From Catenibacterium mitsuoka_A (GTDB taxonomy: Bacteria; Bacillota_I; Bacilli_A; Erysipelotrichales; Coprobacillaceae), in NCBI RefSeq assembly GCF_964259225.1, contig NZ_CAXVKN010000002.1: 64,000 nucleotides of DNA; one strand, written 5' to 3'. Below are positions 35,185 to 43,644 of the stretch, one piece after another (the first letter of the stretch is position 1; every line of letters begins with the position of its first letter). Under the pieces are notes generated by a model. The model searched no databases and was not told where the DNA came from. It saw only the letters and a program-made list of their open reading frames with translations. The position numbers and the translations under genes were made by a program.

Positions 35185-36303
35185 ATGAAGAAATTAGGAT
35201 TTGGTTTAATGCGTCTACCATTACTCGATCAAAATGATGCAGGCAGCATTGATATTGAAGAAACTAAAAGAATGGTGGATACATTTCTAGAAAAAGGATT
35301 TACTTATTTTGATACAGCCTGGATGTATTGTGCCTTTAAAAGTGAGGAAGCCACTAAGACAGCTTTAGTAGAAAGACATCCAAGAGATTCTTTTACACTA
35401 GCTGATAAGCTTCATGCAGGTTTTATTGAAACAAAAGAAGATAGAGATAGAATCTTCAATGAACAGTTAAGAAAAACAGGTGCAGAATACTTTGATTATT
35501 ATCTCTTACATGATGTGGGAACAGATCATTATAAGAAATATACAGAGTTAGACTGTTTCACATGGTTGAAAGATAAGAAAGAAAAAGGATTAGTAAAACA
35601 TATTGGTTTCTCTTTCCATGACAATGCAGACTTATTAGAACGTGTCTTATCTGAACATCCAGAAGTAGAATTTGTACAGCTTCAGTTGAATTATCTGGAT
35701 TGGGAAAGTGAAGGTGTACAGTCACGTAAATGTTATGAAACGGCAGTAAGACATCATGTTCCTGTATTTGTAATGGAACCAGTGAAGGGTGGTACTCTCG
35801 CAAATGTACCTGATGAAGTAGAAGAGACATTCAAGTCTTATCATCCAGACATGTCTATTCCATCTTGGGCGATTCGTTTTGCAGCAAGTTTAGATAATGT
35901 CCAGGTTGTCTTATCTGGTATGAGTAATATGGAACAGCTATTAGATAATACAGGCTATATGGAAGACTTTAAGCCTTTAAATGAGGAAGAACAGACACTG
36001 ATTAAGAAGGCTGTTGATATTATTAATAGTAGTATTGAAATTCCTTGTACCGGCTGTTCTTATTGTACAGAAGGTTGTCCAATGCATATTGCGATTCCTA
36101 AATACTTCTCACTCTATAATGCTGATAAACAGGAAGTAGCGACTAAATCATGGAGACCTCAAGGAGAATACTATACACGTTTGACACATACATTTGGTAA
36201 AGCAAGTGAATGTATTGGATGTGGGCAGTGTGAAGCGGCATGTCCACAACATCTTCCAATTATTGAGAACTTGCAAAAAGTCGCAGAATACTTTGAAAAA
36301 TAA
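35185..36303 (+). CDS. Aldo/keto reductase with C-terminal 4Fe-4S ferredoxin domain
   Basis: 372 residues from the ATG at 35185 (GGAGG 8 bases upstream; the ATG at 35179 is too close). The AKR barrel covers about 1-270 with the catalytic set YFDTAWMY, LADKLHAG and YYLLHDVG. The C-terminal part holds two ferredoxin-type clusters: CTGCSYCTEGCP and CIGCGQCEAACP. Such proteins are common in anaerobes; the clusters suggest ferredoxin-linked rather than purely NADPH-linked reduction. MerR-type control suggests response to electrophiles or aldehydes, by analogy with AdhR. Confidence 0.9.
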   Translation: MKKLGFGLMRLPLLDQNDAGSIDIEETKRMVDTFLEKGFTYFDTAWMYCAFKSEEATKTALVERHPRDSFTLADKLHAGFIETKEDRDRIFNEQLRKTGAEYFDYYLLHDVGTDHYKKYTELDCFTWLKDKKEKGLVKHIGFSFHDNADLLERVLSEHPEVEFVQLQLNYLDWESEGVQSRKCYETAVRHHVPVFVMEPVKGGTLANVPDEVEETFKSYHPDMSIPSWAIRFAASLDNVQVVLSGMSNMEQLLDNTGYMEDFKPLNEEEQTLIKKAVDIINSSIEIPCTGCSYCTEGCPMHIAIPKYFSLYNADKQEVATKSWRPQGEYYTRLTHTFGKASECIGCGQCEAACPQHLPIIENLQKVAEYFEK

Positions 36304-36312
36304 CTTTTTCTT

Positions 36313-36346
36313 AAACATCATGGTAAAATAGTATCATGATGTTTTT
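36313..36346 (+). terminator. Terminator of the aldo/keto reductase gene
   Basis: AAACATCATG ... CATGATGTTT followed by TTAT; 12-base loop. Confidence 0.75.
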
Positions 36347-36361
36347 ATATAGGAGGAAATC

Positions 36362-37147
36362 ATGAAGACACTCTATGTAACAGATCTAGATGGGACATTA
36401 CTTGAACCTGATAAATCGATTAAACCAGAAAACTTAAAACTCATTAATCAGCTCATAGAAGAAGATGTAAATATCACCTATGCGACTGCACGTTCTCTTA
36501 TTACCGCAAAACAGGTAATAGGTGATATAAACTTTAAGCTTCCTGTCATTGTCCAGAATGGGACATTTATATTATCACCTAAAGGAGATATGATCCTAGG
36601 AAACTATTTAGGAGATTCTATACTAGACACTGTAAAGGATTATGATATCTCACCTATTGTATATTCTCAAATAGGAAAGAATAACTACTTCTCTTATATT
36701 AAGGATAAGATGAGTGCAGGAGTAAAAGCTTTTGTGGATGATCATTTAGATGATCCTAGAAATCATCCTGTGAATACTTATGAAGATCTCTATGAGGGAG
36801 ATATATTCTATTTATTATTGATCGATGATTATGATAAATTAAAGCCTCTTTATGATTTGTTTAAGGAAGACTATTATGCTGTTTTTGATCAAGAAATGTA
36901 TTCACATGATTGGTGGTTAGAAGTGATGTCTCCTGATGCTTCTAAAGCGAATGCGATTAAATACTTAAAACAGAAACTACAATGTGATGAAGTGGTTGTA
37001 TTTGGGGATGGAAAGAATGATATCGAAATGTTTGAAGAAGCTGATTATAGCTGCGCTGTAGAAAATGCTGCTCCTGAACTCATCAAATGCGCGGATGAAG
37101 TCATTCATATAAGTGTGCCTCAGTATATAAATCAAAGAAAAAAATAA
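36362..37147 (+). CDS. HAD-superfamily Cof-type phosphatase
   Basis: 261 residues. Motif I DLDGTLLEPD (residues 8-17, nucleophile Asp8), motif II ATAR, motif III lysine in the SKANAIKYL segment and motif IV FGDGKNDIEMF. The C2-type cap between about 85 and 185 identifies the Cof subfamily, which hydrolyses sugar phosphates or flavin phosphates. Substrate unknown. Single gene; an A/T-rich stretch follows. Confidence 0.9.
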   Translation: MKTLYVTDLDGTLLEPDKSIKPENLKLINQLIEEDVNITYATARSLITAKQVIGDINFKLPVIVQNGTFILSPKGDMILGNYLGDSILDTVKDYDISPIVYSQIGKNNYFSYIKDKMSAGVKAFVDDHLDDPRNHPVNTYEDLYEGDIFYLLLIDDYDKLKPLYDLFKEDYYAVFDQEMYSHDWWLEVMSPDASKANAIKYLKQKLQCDEVVVFGDGKNDIEMFEEADYSCAVENAAPELIKCADEVIHISVPQYINQRKK

Positions 37148-37249
37148 ATTGTTTTTTTAAATTTTTTTTAAAGTTTAAAAAATGGCTTAAATATCGCAAA
37201 AAGTGAAGATATGCATTGTATTTTTTAAACTGTAAGCACCTTTGTAACA

Positions 37250-37278
37250 TTGACTAATGTAAGCGTTTATGATAAAAT
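37250..37278 (+). promoter_or_regulatory. Alcohol dehydrogenase promoter with cre-like site
   Basis: TTGACT, 17 bases, TAAAAT. TGTAAGCGTTTATG (37258-37271) inside the spacer matches the CcpA cre consensus except at the last two bases, suggesting carbon catabolite control. Confidence 0.6.
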
Positions 37279-37332
37279 TTTCACTAGATGAAAAGTTAGT
37301 CATCAAAGGTATTGTATAGGAGGAAATATAAT

Positions 37333-38547
37333 ATGAGATTTACATTACCAAGAGATTTATATCATGGCAAAGGTGCCTTAGAAAACCTTAAGAACTTAGA
37401 AGGTAAGAAAGCTATTGTCTGTGTAGGTGGCGGAAGCATGAAGAGAAATGGCTTCCTAGACAAAGCTGTTAAATATCTTGAAGAAGCTGGTATGGAAGTT
37501 AAATTATATGAAGGTATCGAACCAGATCCATCAGTAACTACAGTTATGAAAGGTGCTGCAGTTATGGAAGAATTCCAGCCTGACTGGATCGTAGCTATGG
37601 GTGGAGGTTCACCTATTGATGCTGCAAAAGCTATGTGGATTAAGTATGAATATCCAGAAATCACATTCGAAGAAATGTGTAAAGTATTTGGTATTCCAAA
37701 GTTAAGAAAGAAAGCTCATTTCTGTGCAATCCCATCTACAAGTGGTACTGCAACTGAAGTTACAGCTTTCTCAATCATTACTGATTATGATAAAGGTATT
37801 AAATATCCAATCGCTGACTTTGAAATTACTCCAGATGTTGCAATCGTAGATCCTGACTTAGCTGAAACTATGCCAGTTAAATTAGTTGCTCATACAGGTA
37901 TGGATGCTATGACTCATGCAATTGAAGCATATGTATCTACTGCAAACTGTAACTACACTGATCCACTTGCTATTCATGCAATTGAAATGATCCAGGCTAA
38001 CTTAGTTAAATCATATAGTGGTGATATGAGCTGCAGAGATGATATGCATGATGCACAGTGCTTAGCAGGTATGGCATTCTCTAACGCATTATTAGGTATC
38101 GTACATTCAATGGCTCATAAGACTGGTGCTGCTTTCGTAGACCTGGGTGGACATATTATCCATGGTGCAGCTAATGCTATGTACTTACCAAAGGTTATTG
38201 CTTATAACGCTAAAGATGAAACAGCTAAGAAACGTTATGGTGTAATTGCTGATTACATGCACTTAGGTGGAGAAAATGATGATGAAAAGGTTGCATTATT
38301 AATTAAATACTTAAGAGGTATGAATGATGCATTAAATATCCCACATAGTATCAACCACTATGGTGCTGATGGTTTACCAGCTGAAGTTGGATTTGTACCT
38401 GAAGATGTATTCTTAGAAAGATTACCAGAAATCGCTAAGAACGCTATTGCTGATGCATGTACAGGTTCTAACCCACGTATTCCAACTCAGGAAGAAATGG
38501 AAAACTTATTAAAGGCTTGCTACTACGATACAGAAGTTGATTTCTAA
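37333..38547 (+). CDS. Iron-containing alcohol dehydrogenase
   Basis: 404 residues from the ATG at 37333 (AGGAGG upstream). NAD-binding GGGSPIDAAKAMW near 95; metal ligands in HTGMDAMTHAIEAYVS (near 190-205), HSMAHKTGA and GGHIIHGAANAMYLP. The family converts aldehydes and alcohols or 1,3-propanediol/butanol-type substrates with NAD(P)H. High use of preferred codons and a consensus promoter suggest strong expression during fermentation. Its TAA shares a base with the start of the Nudix gene. Confidence 0.92.
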   Translation: MRFTLPRDLYHGKGALENLKNLEGKKAIVCVGGGSMKRNGFLDKAVKYLEEAGMEVKLYEGIEPDPSVTTVMKGAAVMEEFQPDWIVAMGGGSPIDAAKAMWIKYEYPEITFEEMCKVFGIPKLRKKAHFCAIPSTSGTATEVTAFSIITDYDKGIKYPIADFEITPDVAIVDPDLAETMPVKLVAHTGMDAMTHAIEAYVSTANCNYTDPLAIHAIEMIQANLVKSYSGDMSCRDDMHDAQCLAGMAFSNALLGIVHSMAHKTGAAFVDLGGHIIHGAANAMYLPKVIAYNAKDETAKKRYGVIADYMHLGGENDDEKVALLIKYLRGMNDALNIPHSINHYGADGLPAEVGFVPEDVFLERLPEIAKNAIADACTGSNPRIPTQEEMENLLKACYYDTEVDF

Positions 38548-39056
38548 TGTGTAGAGATAAGAACGGTCTTACAGAAGAAGAATTTTTAAAAAGCTATAAT
38601 CCTGATAAATATCCTAAACCTTCACTGACAGCTGATATTTGTATCTTTGCTCATTCTGATGTGACAGAGATTCTATTGGTTAAACGTGGTGGACATCCTT
38701 ATATAGGTAAATGGGCACTGCCTGGTGGCTTCGCTAATAAGAATGAACCGATTGAAAAGACGGCTTCAAGAGAACTTAAAGAAGAGACAGGCATAGAAGG
38801 TGTGTCTATGAAGCTTGTAGGTGTTTATAGTCAGCCGGGAAGAGATCCCCGTGGATGGGTTGTATCTACTGCATTTTATGCAGATGTAGATAAGAAGAGT
38901 ATTCATCCAGAAGCTGGTGATGATGCCAAAGAAGCAAAATGGTTCACTGTTGTCGATGAAACACATTTAAGATGTGGTGATATCAATATAGGTATGAATG
39001 ATCTTGCCTTTGATCATGCTGATATTATTCATGATGCTATAGATAAGGGTCTGTAG
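38547..39056 (+). CDS. Nudix hydrolase
   Basis: 169 residues; starts in TAATG overlap with the dehydrogenase. The Nudix box is complete: GGFANKNEPIEKTASRELKEETGI (about 62-85), fitting Gx5Ex7REUxEExGU. The N-terminal LTADICIFAHSD and the ADP-ribose-like GRDPRGWVVSTAFYAD segment resemble ADP-ribose pyrophosphatase/NrtR-like Nudix domains. It probably clears ADP-ribose or a related nucleotide. Co-expression with an NAD-dependent dehydrogenase would fit NAD-derivative housekeeping. Confidence 0.9.
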   Translation: MCRDKNGLTEEEFLKSYNPDKYPKPSLTADICIFAHSDVTEILLVKRGGHPYIGKWALPGGFANKNEPIEKTASRELKEETGIEGVSMKLVGVYSQPGRDPRGWVVSTAFYADVDKKSIHPEAGDDAKEAKWFTVVDETHLRCGDINIGMNDLAFDHADIIHDAIDKGL

Positions 39057-39076
39057 AAATACAGATCCTTTTTTTT
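39047..39076 (+). terminator. Terminator of the adh-Nudix unit
   Basis: GGGTCTGTA-GAAA-TACAGATCC followed by T-run. Confidence 0.9.
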
Positions 39077-39161
39077 ACACACTGATATAGTTTAAAACTA
39101 TGGTACCCTATTTTATAAAACTATAATCCTACTAAAACAGTAGATATTATCGTGTTTTGTG

Positions 39162-39190
39162 TTGACGTGCTTTTTATGTGGTGCTAAGAT
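39162..39190 (+). promoter_or_regulatory. Promoter of the metNIQ operon
   Basis: TTGACG, 17 bases, TAAGAT; transcription would start near 39197, at the T-box leader. Confidence 0.75.
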
Positions 39191-39196
39191 GAAACC

Positions 39197-39460
39197 ACAT
39201 CAAGAAAAGACAGTGAAAAGAAGAGTACTGTAATGAAACTTATACAGAGAGTTCCGTTAGCTGAGAAGGAATAAAGGGAAGTTATAGGAAGATGGTCTTG
39301 GAGTTGCATGGCTGAAATGTAAGTCATGACGGGAGCGCCCGTTACAGCGATAGAGTATGCATGTACTCGAAGAGGTTATTAAGGTGACTTAATAATGAAT
39401 TTAGGTGGTAACACGAAACATTACGTTCTCGTCCTATTATATGGATGAGAACGTTTTTTA
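39197..39460 (+). ncRNA. T-box riboswitch, methionine specific
   Basis: Stem I is closed by CAAGA/TCTTG (39200s and 39296-39300), with AGTA motif on the 5' side and AG-bulge region AGAGAGTTCCG. The specifier loop ends with ATG at 39292-39294 followed by a purine. The T-box AGGTGGTAACACG supplies TGGT for an ACCA 3' end. The terminator ACGTTCTCGTCC/GGATGAGAACGT with T-run ends at about 39460. Uncharged tRNA-Met would allow read-through into metNIQ. Confidence 0.92.
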
Positions 39461-39481
39461 TTTAAGGGAAGGAGAGAGAAC

Positions 39482-40519
39482 ATGATCCACTTAGAACATG
39501 TTACAAAGACTTTTAAGACTAAAGATGGCGATGTCCATGCTGTCAAGGATGTCAGTCTGAATATTGAAGAAGGGGAAATCTACGGTATTATTGGTTTCTC
39601 AGGGGCTGGTAAATCTACATTAGTAAGATGTATCAACCTATTAGAAAAACCTGATAGCGGTGCTGTTGTATTTGGGGATAAAGATTTATTAAAACTATCC
39701 GATGCAGATTTAAGAAAAGAAAGAGAAAAGATTGGAATGATCTTCCAGCACTTTAATCTTTACAACAGTCGTACTATTTACGACAATATCGCTTTTCCAT
39801 TAAAACATCTAGGCTGGAGTAAAGATAAGATTCAAAAGAGAGTCTTAGAATTACTCGAACTTATCGATTTGGTAGAAAGAAAAGATTCTTATCCAAGTCA
39901 GTTATCTGGAGGACAGAAACAAAGAGTTGCAATCGCAAGAGCGCTTGCTAACAATCCTAAAGTACTTCTATGTGATGAAGCGACAAGTGCTTTAGACCCT
40001 CAGACAACACAAAGTATTCTTCAGCTTATTAAGAAAGTAAATAAAGAATTTGGCTTAACAGTTATTTTAATTACTCATGAAATGGCTGTAGTCAAGGAAG
40101 TATGTGATAAGGTGGCAGTCATGGAAGATGGCCGTGTGGTAGAACAGGGCAGTATTGTTGATATCTTCTCTAATCCACAACATCAAATTACTAAGAACTT
40201 TATCGCTACTACAAACAATCTTAATAAGATTGATGAATTGATCAAAGACAATCATCGTATTACACAGTTAAATGAAAACCAGCAGATGGTGAAATTACAG
40301 TATCAGAGTTCTAATACAGATGTTGCATTAATTTCAGTATTATCAAGAGATTACGGTGTTGATTGTTCTATTATCTTTGGGAATGTAGAAATTATCCAGG
40401 GACAGCCAATTGGTACACTTATTACAATCTTTACAGGTGAAGATGCAGATATCAAGAAAGCATTAGAATTCACAAAACAACAGGGAGTTAAAGTGGAGGT
40501 GATTAAACGTGGTAACTAA
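39482..40519 (+). CDS. metN: Methionine ABC transporter ATP-binding protein
   Basis: 345 residues. Walker A GFSGAGKST, signature LSGGQKQR, Walker B LLCDEATSALDP, and the C-terminal NIL regulatory domain (about 265-345) that binds methionine and inhibits transport. The three-gene order metN-metI-metQ behind a Met T-box confirms the substrate. The stop overlaps the metI GTG start. Confidence 0.97.
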   Translation: MIHLEHVTKTFKTKDGDVHAVKDVSLNIEEGEIYGIIGFSGAGKSTLVRCINLLEKPDSGAVVFGDKDLLKLSDADLRKEREKIGMIFQHFNLYNSRTIYDNIAFPLKHLGWSKDKIQKRVLELLELIDLVERKDSYPSQLSGGQKQRVAIARALANNPKVLLCDEATSALDPQTTQSILQLIKKVNKEFGLTVILITHEMAVVKEVCDKVAVMEDGRVVEQGSIVDIFSNPQHQITKNFIATTNNLNKIDELIKDNHRITQLNENQQMVKLQYQSSNTDVALISVLSRDYGVDCSIIFGNVEIIQGQPIGTLITIFTGEDADIKKALEFTKQQGVKVEVIKRGN

Positions 40520-41180
40520 GCTATTTCCAAACGTTATAGAGTTTGCTTCAGATTTCCCACAAGCTATTATTGATACATTATTAATGTTGGTAATCAGTGG
40601 TTTAATCTCAGTGGTTATTGGAATCTTATTAGCAGTTATTGTAGTAGTCACTAGAAAAGATGGTTTAAAAGAAAATCAACCAGTTTTCTGGATCTTAGAT
40701 AAGATTATTAACTTATTTAGATCTATTCCATTTATTATCTTAATTCCTACTGTAGCTGTACTCTCTCGTGCTTTATTTGGTACAACAATTGGTATCGAAG
40801 GTGCACTTGTTCCTCTAGTTATAGGAACAGCACCATTTGTCGCAAGACAGATGGAATCAGCCATTATGGAAATTGATCCAGGAATCATTGAAGCAAGTAT
40901 TGCGATGGGACTCAGTACAAAAGAAATTATCTTTGATGTTTATCTAAGAGAAAATATTCCAGGGATGATCAGAGGTCTTACAATTTCATTTATTGCGTTA
41001 GTCGGACAGATTGCGATTGTTGGTTCTGTTGGCGCAGGCGGACTTGGTGATATGGCGATCAGATATGGTCTACAGAGATCAATGGGAGATATCACATTCG
41101 TCGTTATTATCTTAATTCTTATTTTAATTTCAATTGTTCAGGCAATTGGTGACAAACTCGTAGAAAAAACAACACATTAA
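40509..41180 (+). CDS. metI: Methionine ABC transporter permease
   Basis: 223 residues with five membrane segments and the EAA-type coupling loop EASIAMGLSTKEIIFDVYLRENIPG. The start is GTG at 40509, inside the end of metN, with GGAGGTG about 10 bases upstream. It forms the membrane channel with MetN. Confidence 0.96.
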   Translation: MVTKLFPNVIEFASDFPQAIIDTLLMLVISGLISVVIGILLAVIVVVTRKDGLKENQPVFWILDKIINLFRSIPFIILIPTVAVLSRALFGTTIGIEGALVPLVIGTAPFVARQMESAIMEIDPGIIEASIAMGLSTKEIIFDVYLRENIPGMIRGLTISFIALVGQIAIVGSVGAGGLGDMAIRYGLQRSMGDITFVVIILILILISIVQAIGDKLVEKTTH

Positions 41181-41203
41181 TTAATACATTGGAGGAAAAT
41201 ATT

Positions 41204-42025
41204 ATGAACAAAAACATTTTAAAAGTATTTACAGCAGGTCTTTTAGCTTTCTCATTAGCAGGATGTGGAAGTAAGTCAGATTCTAAAACTATTACAGTAG
41301 GCGCAACAACTTCACCTCATGCTATTATCTTAAAGCATGTCCAGCCAGAATTTGAAAAAGCAGGATATAAATTAAAGATTAAGGAATTCTCAGATTATCC
41401 TAACATCAACCCATCTACTTCAGATGGTTCATTAGATGCAAACTTCTTCCAGCATCAGCCATACTTAACTTCTTACAACAAAGACAAAGGTTATAAGAAG
41501 GGTGATGATGGATATCTAGTATCAGTTGGTGCAATTCACTTTGAACCTTTAGGATTATATTCAACTAAATATAAAGCAGTATCTGATATCAAAGATGGTG
41601 CTAAGATTGCAATTCCTAACGATGCAACTAATGAAGCAAGAGCTTTATTATTACTTGCAGACAATGGTGTTCTTACATTAAAGAAAGATGCAGGTGTAAC
41701 TGCAACTAAGAAGGATGTTGTATCTTACAACAAAAAAGTTGAATTAGTAGAAGTAGATGCTGCACAGGTGGCTTCTAAATTACCTGATGTTGATTTCGGT
41801 ATCATCAATGGTAACTATGCATTAGATGCAAAAGTGACTGATAAGATCATCACTTCTGAAGATTCAAATTCTGAAGCTGCAAAGACTTATCAGAATATCA
41901 TTGCTGTAAAAGAATCAAATAAAGACAATAAAGCAATTAAGAAACTTGTTGAAATCTTAAAGAGCGATAGCACTAAGAAATGGATTGAAAAGAAATTCGG
42001 AGTATCTGTAAAACCTGCAGAATAA
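41204..42025 (+). CDS. metQ: Methionine-binding lipoprotein
   Basis: 273 residues from the ATG at 41204 (GGAGG upstream). Lipoprotein signal with LAGC lipobox (Cys near 20), then TITVGATTSPHAIILKHVQPEF and DANFFQHQPYL, conserved in NlpA/MetQ. The family binds L- and D-methionine and can accept methionine sulfoxide, of interest given the sulfoxide reductase gene nearby. Its terminator closes the operon. Confidence 0.96.
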   Translation: MNKNILKVFTAGLLAFSLAGCGSKSDSKTITVGATTSPHAIILKHVQPEFEKAGYKLKIKEFSDYPNINPSTSDGSLDANFFQHQPYLTSYNKDKGYKKGDDGYLVSVGAIHFEPLGLYSTKYKAVSDIKDGAKIAIPNDATNEARALLLLADNGVLTLKKDAGVTATKKDVVSYNKKVELVEVDAAQVASKLPDVDFGIINGNYALDAKVTDKIITSEDSNSEAAKTYQNIIAVKESNKDNKAIKKLVEILKSDSTKKWIEKKFGVSVKPAE

Positions 42026-42033
42026 TGAATTGA

Positions 42034-42058
42034 GGCGGTCAATTGACCGCTTTTTATT
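42034..42058 (+). terminator. Terminator of metNIQ
   Basis: GCGGTCAATTGACCGC with T-run. Confidence 0.88.
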
Positions 42059-42108
42059 TATCTAGAAGAGTATTTCTTATATAATAGTTCTATAAGGAGG
42101 TCAATCTT

Positions 42109-42636
42109 ATGGAATTTGATCAGTTATTAGAAGAAAGATATTCTGTTAGAAAGTTTTCTGATCAGAAGGTAGAAAAAGAAAAAATAGATAAAATATTAGA
42201 AGCTGCAAGAATAGCACCTACAGCTGTAAACTATCAGCCACAAAGAATTCTTGTAGTAGAAGATCCAGATAATCTTGCAAAACTAAAGGAATGTACTAGA
42301 TATCATTTCCATGCACCTCTCGCAATGATTTTATGTTATGACAAGACTGTATCATGGAAGGATATGCATAATAGAGAATGTGGTGAAGTAGATGTGTCTA
42401 TTGTGGCTACATACATGATGCTTAAACTCTTTGATTTAGGATTAGGGTCTACTTATGTAGGTTCTTTTGATTATAAGGAGTTAATCAAACAGTTTAATAT
42501 TCCTGAAAATTATGTACCAGTGATGATCTTACCTATTGGTTATCCAAGAGAAGATTGTGTACCTGGACCAATGCATGATAAGAGAAAACCAATCAATGCG
42601 ATTGTATCTTATGAGGAATATACACAGGGGGAATAA
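42109..42636 (+). CDS. Nitroreductase-family flavoprotein
   Basis: 175 residues. FMN-contacting EERYSVRKFSDQKVEKEKIDKILEAARIAPTAVNYQPQ at the N-terminus, with the C-terminal PIGYPRED motif. A minimal nitroreductase fold, probably a homodimer that uses NAD(P)H. Substrates cannot be named. A TATAAT box lies 25 bases upstream. Two bases separate it from the fRMsr gene, so they are co-transcribed. Confidence 0.9.
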   Translation: MEFDQLLEERYSVRKFSDQKVEKEKIDKILEAARIAPTAVNYQPQRILVVEDPDNLAKLKECTRYHFHAPLAMILCYDKTVSWKDMHNRECGEVDVSIVATYMMLKLFDLGLGSTYVGSFDYKELIKQFNIPENYVPVMILPIGYPREDCVPGPMHDKRKPINAIVSYEEYTQGE

Positions 42637-42638
42637 TA

Positions 42639-43100
42639 ATGGAGTTATTAATAAAACAATTAGAAGAACTTATTTCACCAAATGAATGGTTTGTGACTAA
42701 CTTGTCTAATGCAAGTGCGTTACTCATGGATGCAATTGATGATTTAAGCTGGGTAGGTTTTTATATGATGAGAGCTGGGGAACTTGTTTTAGGTCCTTTC
42801 CAGGGTAAAGTGGCATGTACACATATTAAAGTAGGTAAAGGGGCCTGTGGTGTATGTGTACAGGGAGATCAGACAATTCTTATTGAAGATGTGACGACAT
42901 TCCCAGGCTATATTGCCTGTGATGCAGAAGCAAAGTCTGAAATTGTAGTTCCTTTACATGATGAAGAAGGTAAAGTGATTGCGGTATTGGATGTTGATTC
43001 TAATAGTTTAGGTCGTTTTGGAGACAAGGAACAGGAATTATTTGAGGCTCTTGGAAAAGTATTAGAGAAATCATTATGGAGCGAAAAAGCAGACGTTTAA
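42639..43100 (+). CDS. Free methionine-(R)-sulfoxide reductase (GAF domain)
   Basis: 153 residues, a single GAF domain. The three expected redox cysteines are present in KVACTHIKVGKGACGVC and GYIACDAEAKSEIVVPL, and FQGKVAC is characteristic of the YebR/fRMsr family. It reduces free methionine R-sulfoxide using thioredoxin. Downstream of metNIQ it would return imported oxidised methionine to use. Confidence 0.92.
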   Translation: MELLIKQLEELISPNEWFVTNLSNASALLMDAIDDLSWVGFYMMRAGELVLGPFQGKVACTHIKVGKGACGVCVQGDQTILIEDVTTFPGYIACDAEAKSEIVVPLHDEEGKVIAVLDVDSNSLGRFGDKEQELFEALGKVLEKSLWSEKADV

Positions 43101-43594
43101 GTTATATTTTGAGACATCATCCAGAAAGTATAGGTATTAAACTTGATGAACATGCTTATGGTGATGTGCAAAAGATATTAGAAGCATTAAATATCACAAT
43201 AAAAGACTTAGATATGATTGTGAGAGAAGATGAGAAACAGCGCTATTCATATAATGGAGATCATACAAGAATATGTGCGAATCAAGGACATTCTATTCCT
43301 GTGAATGTAGATTTAAAAGAAGTACAGCCACCTGATATCCTTTATCATGGTACAGCAACTCGTTTTGTACCTTCTATTTTAGAAGAAGGTATATTAAGTC
43401 AGACACGTATATATGTTCATCTTTCTCAAGACAAAGAAACCGCAACGAAGGTTGGTTCAAGACACGGGAAACCATATGTCTTTACTATTGATACTAAACA
43501 GATGTATGAAGATGGATACAAGTTCTATCTCTCAGAAAACAATATCTATCTTACAAAGATTATACCTACAAAATACTTAAAGGCTTCCACTTAA
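43076..43594 (+). CDS. kptA: RNA 2'-phosphotransferase (KptA/Tpt1)
   Basis: 172 residues. N-terminal winged-helix part RRLSYILRHHPESIGIKLDEHAYGDV, then RYSYNGDHTRICANQGHS, LYHGTATRFVPSILEEGI and VHLSQDKETATKVG, holding the family's Arg-His-Arg-Arg set. Tpt1 enzymes move an internal 2'-phosphate from RNA to NAD; bacteria have no fungal-type tRNA splicing, so its cellular substrate is unclear. It overlaps the fRMsr gene by 25 bases in another frame, indicating coupling. Confidence 0.93.
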   Translation: MERKSRRLSYILRHHPESIGIKLDEHAYGDVQKILEALNITIKDLDMIVREDEKQRYSYNGDHTRICANQGHSIPVNVDLKEVQPPDILYHGTATRFVPSILEEGILSQTRIYVHLSQDKETATKVGSRHGKPYVFTIDTKQMYEDGYKFYLSENNIYLTKIIPTKYLKAST

Positions 43595-43606
43595 GGAAGC
43601 TTTTTT
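43582..43606 (+). terminator. Terminator after kptA
   Basis: GCTTCC-ACTTAA-GGAAGC with T-run; overlaps the kptA stop. Confidence 0.85.
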
Positions 43607-43644
43607 GTGCTATACTTGTTGAGAGAATATGAAGGAGGGGTTTT

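Noticed and set aside
39077..39160. ATAGTTT-A-AAACTAT palindrome before the met promoter as an operator
   Set aside because: AT-only dyads are frequent by chance here and it lies well upstream of the -35.
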